A stretch of DNA of 43,928 nt from an uncultured Eubacteriales bacterium (lineage in GTDB: Bacteria; Bacillota; Clostridia; Oscillospirales; Oscillospiraceae). The notes beneath the pieces were generated by a model. That model saw only the letters and a program-made list of their open reading frames with translations, had not been told where the DNA came from and ran no database searches. Positions within the stretch are counted from its first letter, which is position 1, and every line of letters begins with the position of its first letter. Shown one piece after another: positions 15,711 to 25,443 of this stretch. Location of the stretch: NCBI GenBank assembly GCA_900546075.1, contig URBH01000010.1, positions 1-43,928 of the forward strand, in the 5' to 3' direction. The position numbers were made by a program, and so were the translations under genes.

Positions 15711-16310
15711 TCATTCCGCACCATCCTCAGCTGCCATCCATGTGCTTCCCACGTCCTTGCCGTAGCCTTTGCAGGTGTAGCACCAGACGATGTCGTCCCC
15801 GTTTTCCACCGCATAGGCCGAGCAGCCGTAATTGGGGAACCGGCCGTTTACCTTGTACATCCAGCCGGATTCTTTGCCGCAGTCGAACTCGTATAAATGG
15901 TTGATGCCCTCAACATAGCTGCTGCCGTACATAGGCGTCCAGCTGGATTCCAGCTGGATATCCGCCGCCGTGCTTACCCTTTGCAGCACGTCAAAGGCGC
16001 TGTCGCCCCGGGTGAAGGAAACCCGGGTTTTGGGCAGAATCACCCCGTCTTTCGGGACATAGGGTGCTTTTTCCTTATCCAGCGCGTCCAGATTGTCCAG
16101 AATCGTGTCGCAGACGATGGTGACGGTGCAGACGTTCCCCTCCTGCCCCGGGGTGATGAGGGCATTGTCCGGAATCTCCGTAATTTTGTACAGGCTTCCA
16201 AGATTGTTGTCTTCCCCGCCCCGCAGGAGAAACGCCGTCAGAAGGCCGGTCACGGCAATCACGACGATCAGCAGAACCATCACGATATTTGCAAGCTGCT
16301 TTTTCTTCAT
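15711..16310 (-). CDS. Membrane-anchored DUF4430 protein (transcobalamin beta-domain-like)
   Basis: A 199-residue protein with an N-terminal signal anchor (about 7-30) and one extracellular DUF4430 domain (about 60-180). Hallmarks are GDSAFDVLQRVS, GINHLYEFDCG, SGWMYKVNGRFPNYG and NGDDIVWCYT; the SGWMY.vNG segment is the best conserved part of the domain in transcobalamin-like proteins. Four Cys in the domain could form disulfides. It follows the alpha-barrel lipoprotein by 27 bases. In vertebrate intrinsic factor the alpha-barrel and this beta-domain are fused and clamp B12 between them, so the two adjacent genes may encode a split version. Confidence 0.85.
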   Translation of the reverse strand: MKKKQLANIVMVLLIVVIAVTGLLTAFLLRGGEDNNLGSLYKITEIPDNALITPGQEGNVCTVTIVCDTILDNLDALDKEKAPYVPKDGVILPKTRVSFTRGDSAFDVLQRVSTAADIQLESSWTPMYGSSYVEGINHLYEFDCGKESGWMYKVNGRFPNYGCSAYAVENGDDIVWCYTCKGYGKDVGSTWMAAEDGAE

Positions 16311-16337
16311 ACGCTGTTTCTCCCTGCGAAGCTGTTT

Positions 16338-17363
16338 TTACGTCTCTGTCATGGTATACAGGGTGGATTTTCCCTGCTCCGCTCGGCTCACCGCCACGAG
16401 GGCATAGAAGCCCTGCTCCGTCGCCATTACGTCTTCCTCCCCGTCGGGGATATGCCGGAACGCGCCGTTCTCCGTCCGGAATTCCAGGAGTCTGCTCACC
16501 AGCGTGTTCCCGCCCTTGACGAACCGGGAATCGGTCAGGCTGACGCCCAGCTCCGTCAGCGCCACGATCACCTGGGCAATAGACTCGCTGCTCTCTGAAT
16601 CGTAGGCGACAAAGCCGCCGTTTTCCTCCTGCTGCTGAGACAGGACGGTCAGTCCCCGCTCCACTGCCTCGGACACATCCTTCCGGTCGCGGTATTTGGC
16701 CAGGGCTTGTAGCGCCATGGCCGTGATATCCGTCTCCGGGTCGCCCCCCGCAAACGACCAGCCGCCGTCGGGAAGCTCCGCGCCCAGAATGTAATCTACA
16801 TACCTGTCTCGCGTGGCCTGGGTGGTTCCGGCAGTGTTTTCCGGGATGTCATACGCCCCGCTGTCCAGCGCCAGCAGCGCGAAAATGGGGCCGTTGATTC
16901 CCTGAAATACCGTCTGGTCAAAGTCTGCCAGAGGAATGAGCAGATTGAACCCGCCAACGTCCGCGGCGTCCCGCCCCAGCGCCGTCCACGCCAGAATCAC
17001 CCGGGAATACTCCGTGTATTTTTTCGCGTGGAGTACGCCGCCGTGTTCCGCCGTGTAGGCCGCCACGTTTTCGCCGTAGCTTTCAAAATATTCCTTCGGC
17101 ACCGCAACGCCGGAGCGCGCCAGACCGAACACTGCCCACTCGCCCCCCACGGAGCCGTAGGTTGGCTGCGGGATCTGCTCCATCAGCCATTGGGCAGTCT
17201 GTGTCAGTTCCTCGTCCGTTACCGTACTTTGCCCCGCGGCCGTCCGGGTTTCCACAGCCGCAGTCGTTTCGGCAGCCTCCGTCTGCGACTTGTCCGCGGC
17301 ACAGCCGCAGACAGACAGCGCCAAGATAAGCGCCAGCAAAAGGGCGATCCATTTTTGATTCAT
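16338..17363 (-). CDS. Alpha/alpha-barrel lipoprotein resembling the intrinsic-factor alpha-domain
   Basis: A 341-residue lipoprotein with a signal peptide ending at a lipobox Cys (Cys21 in VCGC) and a Thr/Ala-rich linker to about residue 45. The rest has the repeat pattern of the prenyltransferase/squalene-cyclase alpha6/alpha6 barrel: ELPDGGWSFAGGDPETDITAMALQAL is the clearest repeat, with QQQEENGGFVAYDSESSESIAQVIVAL following. The same fold forms the B12-binding alpha-domain of intrinsic factor and transcobalamin. Its neighbour encodes the matching beta-domain and the operon is under cobalamin riboswitches, so B12 binding is likely. A terpene cyclase is unlikely because the protein is exported. 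Confidence 0.82.
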   Translation of the reverse strand: MNQKWIALLLALILALSVCGCAADKSQTEAAETTAAVETRTAAGQSTVTDEELTQTAQWLMEQIPQPTYGSVGGEWAVFGLARSGVAVPKEYFESYGENVAAYTAEHGGVLHAKKYTEYSRVILAWTALGRDAADVGGFNLLIPLADFDQTVFQGINGPIFALLALDSGAYDIPENTAGTTQATRDRYVDYILGAELPDGGWSFAGGDPETDITAMALQALAKYRDRKDVSEAVERGLTVLSQQQEENGGFVAYDSESSESIAQVIVALTELGVSLTDSRFVKGGNTLVSRLLEFRTENGAFRHIPDGEEDVMATEQGFYALVAVSRAEQGKSTLYTMTET

Positions 17364-17374
17364 AATCTATGCTC

Positions 17375-20300
17375 CTATTCTTTGGGAAGTCCTGTGTCCT
17401 CGACTGCGATCTGATCAGTGCTTCCCGAATCTTCCGTTTCCTTCGGGGCAGCCGCCGGGAACTCCTTCAGAGTTCCTGCGGCATACTGGAGAATCAGCAC
17501 GGCGTCGTTACTGTCAATGACGCCGTCGCCGCTGACGTCCGCCGTCTTCAAAGAAAGTTCTGTATCAAGGCGCTTCGCTTCATAGTCCAGAATCATCCGG
17601 GCGTCGGCCTGATCCACCTTGCCGTCGCCGTTGACGTCGCCGGGAAGTCCGTCTCCCACGGTCAGGTTCAGCGTGGCGACAGGTATCATCGTCTCCACGC
17701 CGGAGGTCATTTCCGTTCCGTTTTCTTCGTTGTGGTACATGACATAGGGGAAGGAAACGGCAAATTCCCCGTCGCCAGCGTCCAGCGGCTCACGCTTATA
17801 CGTCACATAAGCCGTAACGTCTCTCGTCTTTCCGTTGGCGTAGACCGCAGTGACGACCATTCCGGCGGGGTCGAAGGTCTCCCCTTCCCCATACGTGGTC
17901 TTCGTGGGCTGCTGGGTGATCTCAAGGCGCTCGATGGCGCTTCCATAGGCCATCAGCCGCGCCGAGTCATTCTTGAAGTAGACCGTGCCGTATTCGTCGG
18001 TGATGGGGCTGCAAATGGCGTACTGCGCCTGATCGCCGGTGGGGGTGAACAGCACGTAAGCCGTCGTGCGGCCGCCCTCTGTCGTAACGTAGTCCGGCGT
18101 TGTCTGCCCGGCTCTGTCCCGCAGAACCCGCAGCTTGCCGGGGGTCATGTTGTCGAAGAAATAGACGTATACACAGCCGCTTTCCTGCTCGTAGGCCGTG
18201 GTCAGCAGGCCGCTGGTCTGGGGGTAGCCCTGGGTATCGACACGATAGACAATCCTTCTTTCGATGACGTCGATCACCGTAATGTTGTGGCCGGAGTACG
18301 AGCTGAACTGTCCCGCGCCGGAAACGCCCAGGTAGGCTCTGCCGCCATAGACCACGGGGGTGGACGTACTCATGGGAACGCCGCCAACGCCGTTTACCAG
18401 ATTCACGCTCCATTTATTCATCAGCTTCCGGTCGCCGGATACCTGAACGGAATAGAAGGTGCCGCCCTTGGAGGTGAAATAGTAGGCGTCCGTCCCGGCG
18501 TCATAAACCACCGTACTGCGGATATCCGCGTTCAGGCCGTCCCAGCTGTCCAGCAGCTCGCCCGTCGCGGGGTCCAGAAGCAGCAGCCGGGAGGTCTGGC
18601 TGGTGTAGCCGTTTCCGCCGTCGTCCGTTCCCACCAGCAGGAAGTCGTCGGCCACGTAAGCGCCTGCCCAGTAGAAGCCGCCCTTGCCGGTATAGTACCA
18701 GGAGGCGCACTTGCTTTCCCCGGACTGCGCCGGGTCTTCATCGGTGACGGACAGGCAGACGAAGTTTGCGCTGCCGGTCTCGCTGTTCCAGAAGCCGGTG
18801 TAGAGATAGCCGTTTTTCACCGTCAGCGGGCAGTTTGGCTGTCCGCCAAGCTTGTCCGTGTAAATCCAGAGGGATTCCAGCGTGGATGCGTTGAAGGCCT
18901 GCACCGTACCGCCGGACAGCGCCACGAAGACCATGCCGTCCGCGTAAACCGGCGGGGTGATGGAGAAGCTGGATTTGTGATCCATGGCCGCCTTTGCCTT
19001 AATTTCGCCGCTTACGGTGTCAACGCGGTAGATTTTGTCGCCGGCGTAGGTGATGATATCTCCGTCCACCAGAATCGGGCTGCCCACGGCGTCCGAGTCA
19101 AATCCCACGCCCAGCTGGTTTGCCCAGTACAGGGTACCGTCCTGCGCCGCCGTGGGAATCGGGGCATCGGTGACGCCGTTGTTGGTATCCGAGCCGCGGA
19201 AATCCGCCCACTGAGCCGGGATATACGGGTCGATGGCGGGATTGGACGCCGCCTGATTCAGCGACCAGGCGATGACGGCCGCGCCGCCGTCCTCCGTTTC
19301 GGTGACGGGGTAAACCTCCGTACCGTTGGAAATCACCAGCGCCCCGACATCGTCCCGGGTCACGGTCAGGGTGCCGGACACGGCCTCGTAGCCGTATTTT
19401 GTCAGCGCATAGCTGTAGCTGCTGCCCTCGCAGAGAAGATAATGCCCCCCGTTCTCCGGCAGCTGCTGCTCGCCGGTGAGAACGCTGCGTATGTGCAGCA
19501 GCGCATCCGCCGGTTCGGTAGTGAAGGTCACTTTCACCGGGGGAGATTTCAGAATGTTCAGGGTATAGGTTCCGATACCGTCCGGAGCCTTGTCGTTTTC
19601 CACCGTGACCCTGACGGTCTGGGTGTTGATGGTACCGTCCAGAGGGATGACCGCAATGCCTTCGGCGGTCACATCCGTGCCGTCCACCTTGACGCGGTAG
19701 CCCACATCCTCTTCGCCGTAGCAGGTGTTATCCGCATAGCGGGAAAGCCCCAGCTCCAGATTCTGCGCCGCCATGGAGACCGTCACGGAATAGGATTTGA
19801 CGCCGGGGGCGAAGCCTGTGGTTCCGTCCTCCCTCGTCAGGGTCGCGGCCGCGCCGTCGCAGCTGGCGGTTATGTCCTTCAGCGTCAGCGTCCGGGTGAA
19901 TTTTGTCAGATAGTCCTGGTAAAATGTAATACCGTTTTCTACCTTTGTCAACCGAAGGGTGACCGTACCCGAAACGGGGTTTTCCTTCATCAGCAGGCGG
20001 TTCAGCTGGGTGCCGGAAGCTGCGCCGGGAATCAGATCAACGGTTTTTTCCTTTCCGTGGTACAGGCTGCCGCTGAATACCTGATTATAAATTGCCTGAA
20101 TGCTGACATTTTTCTCCCCGGTCGCCGCCCAGGCGTAGACCATATGCTCCATATCCTCATAGGAAACCCTGTAGCTGTGATTCTCCGGGGTGAAGGAAGC
20201 GTCGGTTTTCAGGGAATTTTTGGAGGCCGCACCGGCTTTTTTCCCGTAGGCCAGACTTGTCAGCCAATCGCTCATGGAGCTGAAATCCACGGTGATGGTG

Positions 20301-21982
20301 CTGTCGGCCACTTCCTCAAGGGAAAAATCGTCCGTAATGTGGTAATACGTACCCCGGGTCGCAACATAGCGGTAGGTCTCTCCGGGAACCAGGGTGTACC
20401 GGTATCGATTCTGGGTCGCGGACTCCCGGTGGGTCACGTAGGGCATCACCACGCCGTTGCTGTTGACCACCTCAACGGTCACGGAACGCTCCGACAGGAA
20501 GGATAGGCTCTTGCCCTGCCCCGGCTGAATGGTCAGGGTATAGGTGCTGGAATAGCCGTTGGCGGAAACCGTCACCGGGATAACCGTCTCGCCGGAAACA
20601 GGCACCGTCACGCCGTTTGCCGCGTTCTGACCGTCCACCGTTACGGTATAGTCCTTTTCCAGGGGCTGCCCCGTGACGGTGACCGCCGTGACCGTGTCCA
20701 GAACCTTATAGGGATACGCCACGGTCTCCGGCGTGAAGGGGACGGAGGCCGCCTGATCTACGCCCTTCTGGTCTGTCACCCGGATGGAAACCAGGGTGGG
20801 GACTCGGGCGAAATTGACCTTGTAGTCCTGAGAATAGGTATAGCCGTCCTCGCCCTGGCTGGTGAGCCGGTAAATGACGGTGCTGCCCACCGCGCCCCGC
20901 GCCAGCACGCTGTAAGCGCCGCTGGTCAGGGACGCAAACGCAAGCGCCTTTTCCATCCGCTCGCCGGTGCTTGCCAGGGAATAAATGGCGGTCAGAGTCG
21001 GAACCTCTGCCAGCAGACCGGTATCATACTCCGCGTAGGTGTAGACCGAGCCGGTAAAGGTGTCCGGCACCGGAACGGTCACTTCCCTGTCAGACCAGTC
21101 CCCCAGCTGCCATTCTTCGTCCGTGAATTTGTTATCCTTGTTGGTCTCCCCGCCGTAGCTTCCGGAGAGGCGGAAGGTGTCGGTAATCAGCCATTCCGAC
21201 TGAGGCAATTTTCCCGACACCGCCCCGGCGGCGCTGACCGTGATTTTGCCCCCGAACCGCAGTCCCGACTGCTCGACGCGGAAGGTATAGTCGCCCTTGG
21301 GCAGCTCCAGCACGCCGTCGCCCTCGTCCGTCCACTGCTTTCCGTAGGCATTTTCCGCCGCAATAGACACGCCGGGGTAGTTGGCGTCGGAGTACGCCGC
21401 CGACCCATCCGTGAAGCGAACCGGGTAACGCTGGCCGGTGAGAGAGTTTTCATAGTTTTTGACCGCGTCATTCAAGCTTGCCGCAAGGGTCTTGGCGGAC
21501 TCGCCGTTGATGCCCACGAACAGATCCCGGGCGGTGCCGTATTCCTTTTTGGCGGCCGCCTGGACGTCGCTGTCCTTTTTCTTGTAGTCCGCCATGGCGG
21601 TCATCAGCTGCTTCAGTCCGTCGCCGGGCTTGCTGTCCATATCCTCGCTGAAGCGCAGATAGCCGATGGACGCCGCGCTGACGGACAGATCGTAATTGCC
21701 GTTTTCGTCACTGCGGGTAAAGTTGCCCGTTACGCCGTCGATGGCGGAGATCATGCCTGTATCCAGCCCCGTGAAGGTGTGTCCGCTAGCGCTCAGCGCC
21801 TGGGCAGCGGTCTGCCCCGCCGTGTAGGAAACGTACTCCGGCGCGATGACCAGCTTTCCCCCGGCCTCCGCCACGAGAATAAATCCGTTTTCCGCTGCGA
21901 GAGCCGTCACCGGCAGACAGCCGATGAGCAGCAGCGCGGAAAGCAGCAGGCACGCAAGGCGCTTTCTCAAATTCTGTTTCAT
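17375..21982 (-). CDS. Giant secreted beta-propeller protein with C-terminal dockerin
   Basis: A 1535-residue secreted protein. A signal peptide (about 1-29, ending VTALAAE) is followed by beta-sandwich and cadherin-like repeats to about 820. A PEGA-like domain follows (about 850-900; TFTTEPADALLHI), then a PQQ-like beta-propeller (about 925-1345), an Ig-like domain and a type-I dockerin (about 1445-1510) with loops DVNGDGKVDQAD and DVSGDGVIDSND. The propeller is clearly paralogous to that of the protein at 35485-40005 (TLESLWIYTDKLGGQPNCP here, TLESLWVYTDELGGQPNCP there). ATG 21982 follows aggaggaaaagg. The dockerin should plug into a cohesin of the same operon. A role in corrinoid capture, like the Bacteroides propeller BtuG, is a hypothesis. 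Confidence 0.85.
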   Translation of the reverse strand: MKQNLRKRLACLLLSALLLIGCLPVTALAAENGFILVAEAGGKLVIAPEYVSYTAGQTAAQALSASGHTFTGLDTGMISAIDGVTGNFTRSDENGNYDLSVSAASIGYLRFSEDMDSKPGDGLKQLMTAMADYKKKDSDVQAAAKKEYGTARDLFVGINGESAKTLAASLNDAVKNYENSLTGQRYPVRFTDGSAAYSDANYPGVSIAAENAYGKQWTDEGDGVLELPKGDYTFRVEQSGLRFGGKITVSAAGAVSGKLPQSEWLITDTFRLSGSYGGETNKDNKFTDEEWQLGDWSDREVTVPVPDTFTGSVYTYAEYDTGLLAEVPTLTAIYSLASTGERMEKALAFASLTSGAYSVLARGAVGSTVIYRLTSQGEDGYTYSQDYKVNFARVPTLVSIRVTDQKGVDQAASVPFTPETVAYPYKVLDTVTAVTVTGQPLEKDYTVTVDGQNAANGVTVPVSGETVIPVTVSANGYSSTYTLTIQPGQGKSLSFLSERSVTVEVVNSNGVVMPYVTHRESATQNRYRYTLVPGETYRYVATRGTYYHITDDFSLEEVADSTITVDFSSMSDWLTSLAYGKKAGAASKNSLKTDASFTPENHSYRVSYEDMEHMVYAWAATGEKNVSIQAIYNQVFSGSLYHGKEKTVDLIPGAASGTQLNRLLMKENPVSGTVTLRLTKVENGITFYQDYLTKFTRTLTLKDITASCDGAAATLTREDGTTGFAPGVKSYSVTVSMAAQNLELGLSRYADNTCYGEEDVGYRVKVDGTDVTAEGIAVIPLDGTINTQTVRVTVENDKAPDGIGTYTLNILKSPPVKVTFTTEPADALLHIRSVLTGEQQLPENGGHYLLCEGSSYSYALTKYGYEAVSGTLTVTRDDVGALVISNGTEVYPVTETEDGGAAVIAWSLNQAASNPAIDPYIPAQWADFRGSDTNNGVTDAPIPTAAQDGTLYWANQLGVGFDSDAVGSPILVDGDIITYAGDKIYRVDTVSGEIKAKAAMDHKSSFSITPPVYADGMVFVALSGGTVQAFNASTLESLWIYTDKLGGQPNCPLTVKNGYLYTGFWNSETGSANFVCLSVTDEDPAQSGESKCASWYYTGKGGFYWAGAYVADDFLLVGTDDGGNGYTSQTSRLLLLDPATGELLDSWDGLNADIRSTVVYDAGTDAYYFTSKGGTFYSVQVSGDRKLMNKWSVNLVNGVGGVPMSTSTPVVYGGRAYLGVSGAGQFSSYSGHNITVIDVIERRIVYRVDTQGYPQTSGLLTTAYEQESGCVYVYFFDNMTPGKLRVLRDRAGQTTPDYVTTEGGRTTAYVLFTPTGDQAQYAICSPITDEYGTVYFKNDSARLMAYGSAIERLEITQQPTKTTYGEGETFDPAGMVVTAVYANGKTRDVTAYVTYKREPLDAGDGEFAVSFPYVMYHNEENGTEMTSGVETMIPVATLNLTVGDGLPGDVNGDGKVDQADARMILDYEAKRLDTELSLKTADVSGDGVIDSNDAVLILQYAAGTLKEFPAAAPKETEDSGSTDQIAVEDTGLPKE

Positions 21983-21993
21983 TCCTTTTCCTC

Positions 21994-24273
21994 CTAGTAT
22001 AGGCACTGAACCCATTTTATCCACACCCGGCGGTACCATTTAACATTCTTTTTTAGGCTCCCCCGGGTATCGGCGTAGAATTTCAGCGCCGACGCTCTTT
22101 GCGCCTGGGTGAGCGCGTGGCTGCTGAACAGGGCGAGGTCATTCAGGCGGATGGCCTCTTCCAGCGCCGACGCGTAATCGTCGCCAAACCGCCGTCTCGC
22201 CGGTTCCAGCAGCCCCCGCATGGAGCCGTTTCCTCTGCGCAGACCCAGCTTTTCCAGCAGCGCCGCCGCATCCGCGAAAATCCAGGAAACGGCTTCGTTG
22301 ACGTTTTCCAGCTGATATTTCCGCTCTCTGCGCTTGCGAAGCAGCTTTCTTCTGAAGATCAGAAGCAGGAGCAGCAGTAGCACAGCCAGAAGCACCCAAA
22401 GTGCGCCCAGCAGCACAGTTTTGGTAATTTTTGTCACGGTGCCGCCGTCCGGCTCGGGGTTCTCGGAGGGATCCTCCCCCGGGGTCGTCTCCTCCGGCTG
22501 GGTCTCCGATTCGGCACTGTCCGAATCCCCCTCATTTGGGGTTTCCTCCGGCTTCTGTTCTGGCACTTCCCCTAGTCCGGGGGTCAGCTCCATGGGAATC
22601 CAGCCGATTCCGTCCTGATAGACCTCCGCCCACCCCCGGGCACAGCTGCTGTCCACGGTCAGCGGTTCGTTCGCCTTGGCAGCGGCGGCCATTTCTTCCG
22701 AAATGACGTACCCTTCGGCGTACCGCGCCGGGATTCCAAAATAACGCAGGGTCATAACCGCCACCGTGGCATACTGGAAGCGCGTCCCCTTCGCCGCGGT
22801 CAGGGGCAGCTCCATATCCTCCGGCGTTCCCTCCTCCGGGAAGCACCGGTTCAGGAAGTTCAGCGTGCATGTCTGTGCCTGGAGCAGGGTCAGGTTTTCC
22901 CGGGAGCCGTAGTCCGCCGCAGTTTCGTCCCAATACGCCCCCAGCAGCTGGGTCACGCTTTCCGGAACCTGAAGATAATTGCGGTACACAAAGCTTCGGT
23001 AGGCGCTTTCCGCCCTCCGGAATTGCAGAACTTGGGCATCATCGGAGGTTTGCAGATACGCCAGGGTCTGTTCGATTCCGTTCCCGCCGCCGGTTATCAC
23101 GGAGTACCGGTATGTTCTCTCCCCGTCGGAGGAAAGGCTGTCCTCTTTCAGGTTCTCCGTCGGCAGATTTCCCGTGTCCCGCAGGGAAAAGGGAACATAT
23201 TGGTAAGCGCTGCACGCGCCGATATTTTCAATGAAAACGCTGCCCGTTTTTCCGTCCGTTCCGGCAGCGGCCGACGCATACTGCGCCGCCGGGTGGAAGG
23301 CGTTTTCGTTCAGCCAGTATAAAAGTTCCTGATTTTGCGCCAAAACGGCGGAATCTACCGTTTTCCAGATGTCGCCCTCCAGCGCAGCCCCGGTGAATCC
23401 CCGGAGATACAGGGTCTCCGGGTTCGACATGGTCACTTCCAGCCCCGGCCGGGTGCCCTCCGGCTTCCGATAATCCGTGAAGTCTCCCTCGGGCAGTACG
23501 GTGTTTTCCGTCTCATAGCGGTAAGTGTGAATCGCCTTGCGGCTGTTTTCGCCGATCTTCTGCGTCCAGCCTTGCACGCCGGGAACCGACGCACCTAACA
23601 GCAGCAGTCCCGCCGCGATTCCGCAGAGAACCCAACCGGCTGTGACCGGGAACGCCGCTTCCCGGCTCTGCCATCCGCTGTAGATGAGAATCAGCGCAGC
23701 CGCCGCCAACGCGGTCAATCCGGGAAGCACCTGATTTGTCTTGAAAACCGCCATTCCCACCAAAGCGGCGGCGGGCAGCACCGCCGCCAGCGCGACCGGG
23801 GCATGGCTGCTCAGCCGGCAGCAAATCAGCGCGGCGGCGCTGGCCGCCGTCACGGCAAACAGCGTCAGGCACAGCCCGCTTTTTTCCGCAGGAAGCTGCG
23901 TCTCCCACTTGGGAAGCACCCAGCCCGTTCCGGCGGTATAGGTATTGCGCATCTGGTTCCAGAACAGGCGATAGCCCTCCAGCACCTGCTGCCTGAAAAT
24001 CATAACCAGCAGAAACAGAACGGCCAACGCCGCCGGGAAAAACCATCGCTGCTTCCGGAACCGGATTGTCACGCCGTAAGCGATGCACACGTACCCGCCC
24101 GCCGTCAGCAGGATGGGCAGCAGATTTCCCGTCCGGAATCCCGCCACCGCCGCAAGGGCAAACAGCAGCGCCCCGCAGGCCAGCATCGCCGCCAGCATCC
24201 GGAGCACCCACCCGCCGTCCGACGAACTCTCAGGTTGGCGCAGGTGCATCCCCTGTTTTATTTTTGAGGTCAA
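21994..24273 (-). CDS. Membrane transglutaminase-like protein with lost catalytic triad
   Basis: A 759-residue membrane protein with six or so N-terminal transmembrane helices (to about 235), an extracellular transglutaminase-like domain (about 400-565), an acidic Pro/Glu-rich linker (about 570-620), one more helix and a cytoplasmic tail. The fold is recognisable (RYFGIPARYAEGYVI, WAEVYQDGIGWIPMELTPG), but the nucleophile Cys position is Arg498, the His position Arg546 and the Asp position Glu562. It is therefore probably not an enzyme. The start is TTG 24273, placed after GGGAGG. It forms a trio with DUF58 and MoxR genes, common in bacteria and linked to assembly of membrane or surface complexes. 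Confidence 0.82.
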   Translation of the reverse strand: MTSKIKQGMHLRQPESSSDGGWVLRMLAAMLACGALLFALAAVAGFRTGNLLPILLTAGGYVCIAYGVTIRFRKQRWFFPAALAVLFLLVMIFRQQVLEGYRLFWNQMRNTYTAGTGWVLPKWETQLPAEKSGLCLTLFAVTAASAAALICCRLSSHAPVALAAVLPAAALVGMAVFKTNQVLPGLTALAAAALILIYSGWQSREAAFPVTAGWVLCGIAAGLLLLGASVPGVQGWTQKIGENSRKAIHTYRYETENTVLPEGDFTDYRKPEGTRPGLEVTMSNPETLYLRGFTGAALEGDIWKTVDSAVLAQNQELLYWLNENAFHPAAQYASAAAGTDGKTGSVFIENIGACSAYQYVPFSLRDTGNLPTENLKEDSLSSDGERTYRYSVITGGGNGIEQTLAYLQTSDDAQVLQFRRAESAYRSFVYRNYLQVPESVTQLLGAYWDETAADYGSRENLTLLQAQTCTLNFLNRCFPEEGTPEDMELPLTAAKGTRFQYATVAVMTLRYFGIPARYAEGYVISEEMAAAAKANEPLTVDSSCARGWAEVYQDGIGWIPMELTPGLGEVPEQKPEETPNEGDSDSAESETQPEETTPGEDPSENPEPDGGTVTKITKTVLLGALWVLLAVLLLLLLLIFRRKLLRKRRERKYQLENVNEAVSWIFADAAALLEKLGLRRGNGSMRGLLEPARRRFGDDYASALEEAIRLNDLALFSSHALTQAQRASALKFYADTRGSLKKNVKWYRRVWIKWVQCLY

Positions 24274-24287
24274 GGCTTTCGCCTCCC

Positions 24288-25424
24288 TTACACGTCAATT
24301 TCTCCTAATTGCTCCCGATACCGCCCCACGTCGAAGGGAATGCTCCCCTCCAAGGGTGACTCCCCGCAGAGCAGCGCGGTGACATGTCCCAGCCGCTGCA
24401 TCTGCAATACATCGGCGCAGGGTTCCTCCCCGATGTACACCATATGCCCGCACAGGGCGTCCGGCCGGGTCTGCACCAGCAGGGACGCGCCGCCCACACC
24501 ATCCTTCCGTCCCGCGGCACGCAGCAGACTGGGGATGACGCCGACCAAATCCTCCATGGCGCAGATCTCATGCAGGACGCAGACGTTGCCCTCCGTATCG
24601 TTCCATCCCAGCATGAACTGGACGCCGCCGTCCGCCAGGCTCCGGCACACGGACACCACCGTTTCCGCCTGGGCGTCAATGCGTCTGACATTGCCGGACT
24701 GCCCCGTTCTCTCCCAGAACACCAGCACATTGCGGGTGATGGGCAGCGCCGGATCCCGGACGATCAGCCGGTCGAATTTGCCGCTGAGCTTCCAGTGGAT
24801 CTGCCGGATGCTGTCGCCGGGAACGTATTCCCGGATCTGGAAGGTCTCCGTCAGGTCGGCGCCGGGTCGCTCCTGAGAATAGCTGTCGCTGTCCTCCTGG
24901 CTGTCGGGGTTGGGAATCAGATTCACCCGAATGGGGAAGGTGTCCGGCTGCACCGTCATATGGGCTTCTCCGGTACAGCCGCAGGGAACGCCGATCAGGC
25001 CGAAGCAGTCATAGAGCTTCACCTGCTCCACGGAAATCCGGATGCGTCCGCAGTATTCGCTTCCCAAGCGCAGGGACGCGCGCCGCTGCCCTTTCGGGAA
25101 CGCCCAGGTCATGACATGTTGGGTGCAGCTCTCGCCGTTCAGCTGGTTCCGGGCGGTCACCCGGCAGCGGATCCGCAGGGCGGGCAGCAGCGTGGGATTT
25201 TCCAGCCAGACCGTGACGCCGCCCTCGTCCCCTTTCCGCGCCACGGCGGGCGCTTCCACCCGAACCCGAAGGCGTTTTCTCAGGCGAAGGTGAACCGGGA
25301 GGCTGCCCAGGGGCAGAATCAGCAGCATCGCCCCCAGAGCCAACGCCCCGCCGCTCCCATAATACAGGATAAGCCAGACGCAGATGCCCTCCAGCACCGC
25401 CCAGCCCAATTTCATTGCGATCAT
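24288..25424 (-). CDS. DUF58 domain protein
   Basis: A 378-residue protein with two N-terminal transmembrane segments and the DUF58 signature REYVPGDSIRQIHWKLSGK at about residues 210-230. DUF58 proteins, usually next to a MoxR ATPase, resemble von Willebrand A domains and are thought to act with the ATPase on protein complexes at the membrane. The gene lies 19 bases after the MoxR gene and 14 before the transglutaminase-like gene. Its target here may be the secreted complex encoded by the surrounding genes, but this is inference. Confidence 0.88.
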   Translation of the reverse strand: MIAMKLGWAVLEGICVWLILYYGSGGALALGAMLLILPLGSLPVHLRLRKRLRVRVEAPAVARKGDEGGVTVWLENPTLLPALRIRCRVTARNQLNGESCTQHVMTWAFPKGQRRASLRLGSEYCGRIRISVEQVKLYDCFGLIGVPCGCTGEAHMTVQPDTFPIRVNLIPNPDSQEDSDSYSQERPGADLTETFQIREYVPGDSIRQIHWKLSGKFDRLIVRDPALPITRNVLVFWERTGQSGNVRRIDAQAETVVSVCRSLADGGVQFMLGWNDTEGNVCVLHEICAMEDLVGVIPSLLRAAGRKDGVGGASLLVQTRPDALCGHMVYIGEEPCADVLQMQRLGHVTALLCGESPLEGSIPFDVGRYREQLGEIDV

Positions 25425-25443
25425 AAGCAGTACCTGCTTCCGT

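Noticed and set aside
16338..17363. Squalene or terpene cyclase
   Set aside because: The repeats fit the fold, but the protein is an exported lipoprotein beside a transcobalamin-like domain, so a cytoplasmic or membrane lipid-cyclase role is unlikely.
17369..20506. Very long plus-strand open frame (over 1000 codons) opposite the giant dockerin gene
   Set aside because: Antisense shadow of a GC-rich coding gene. The minus-strand frame has a signal peptide, recognisable domains, a ribosome site and operon context; the plus-strand translation matches no family.
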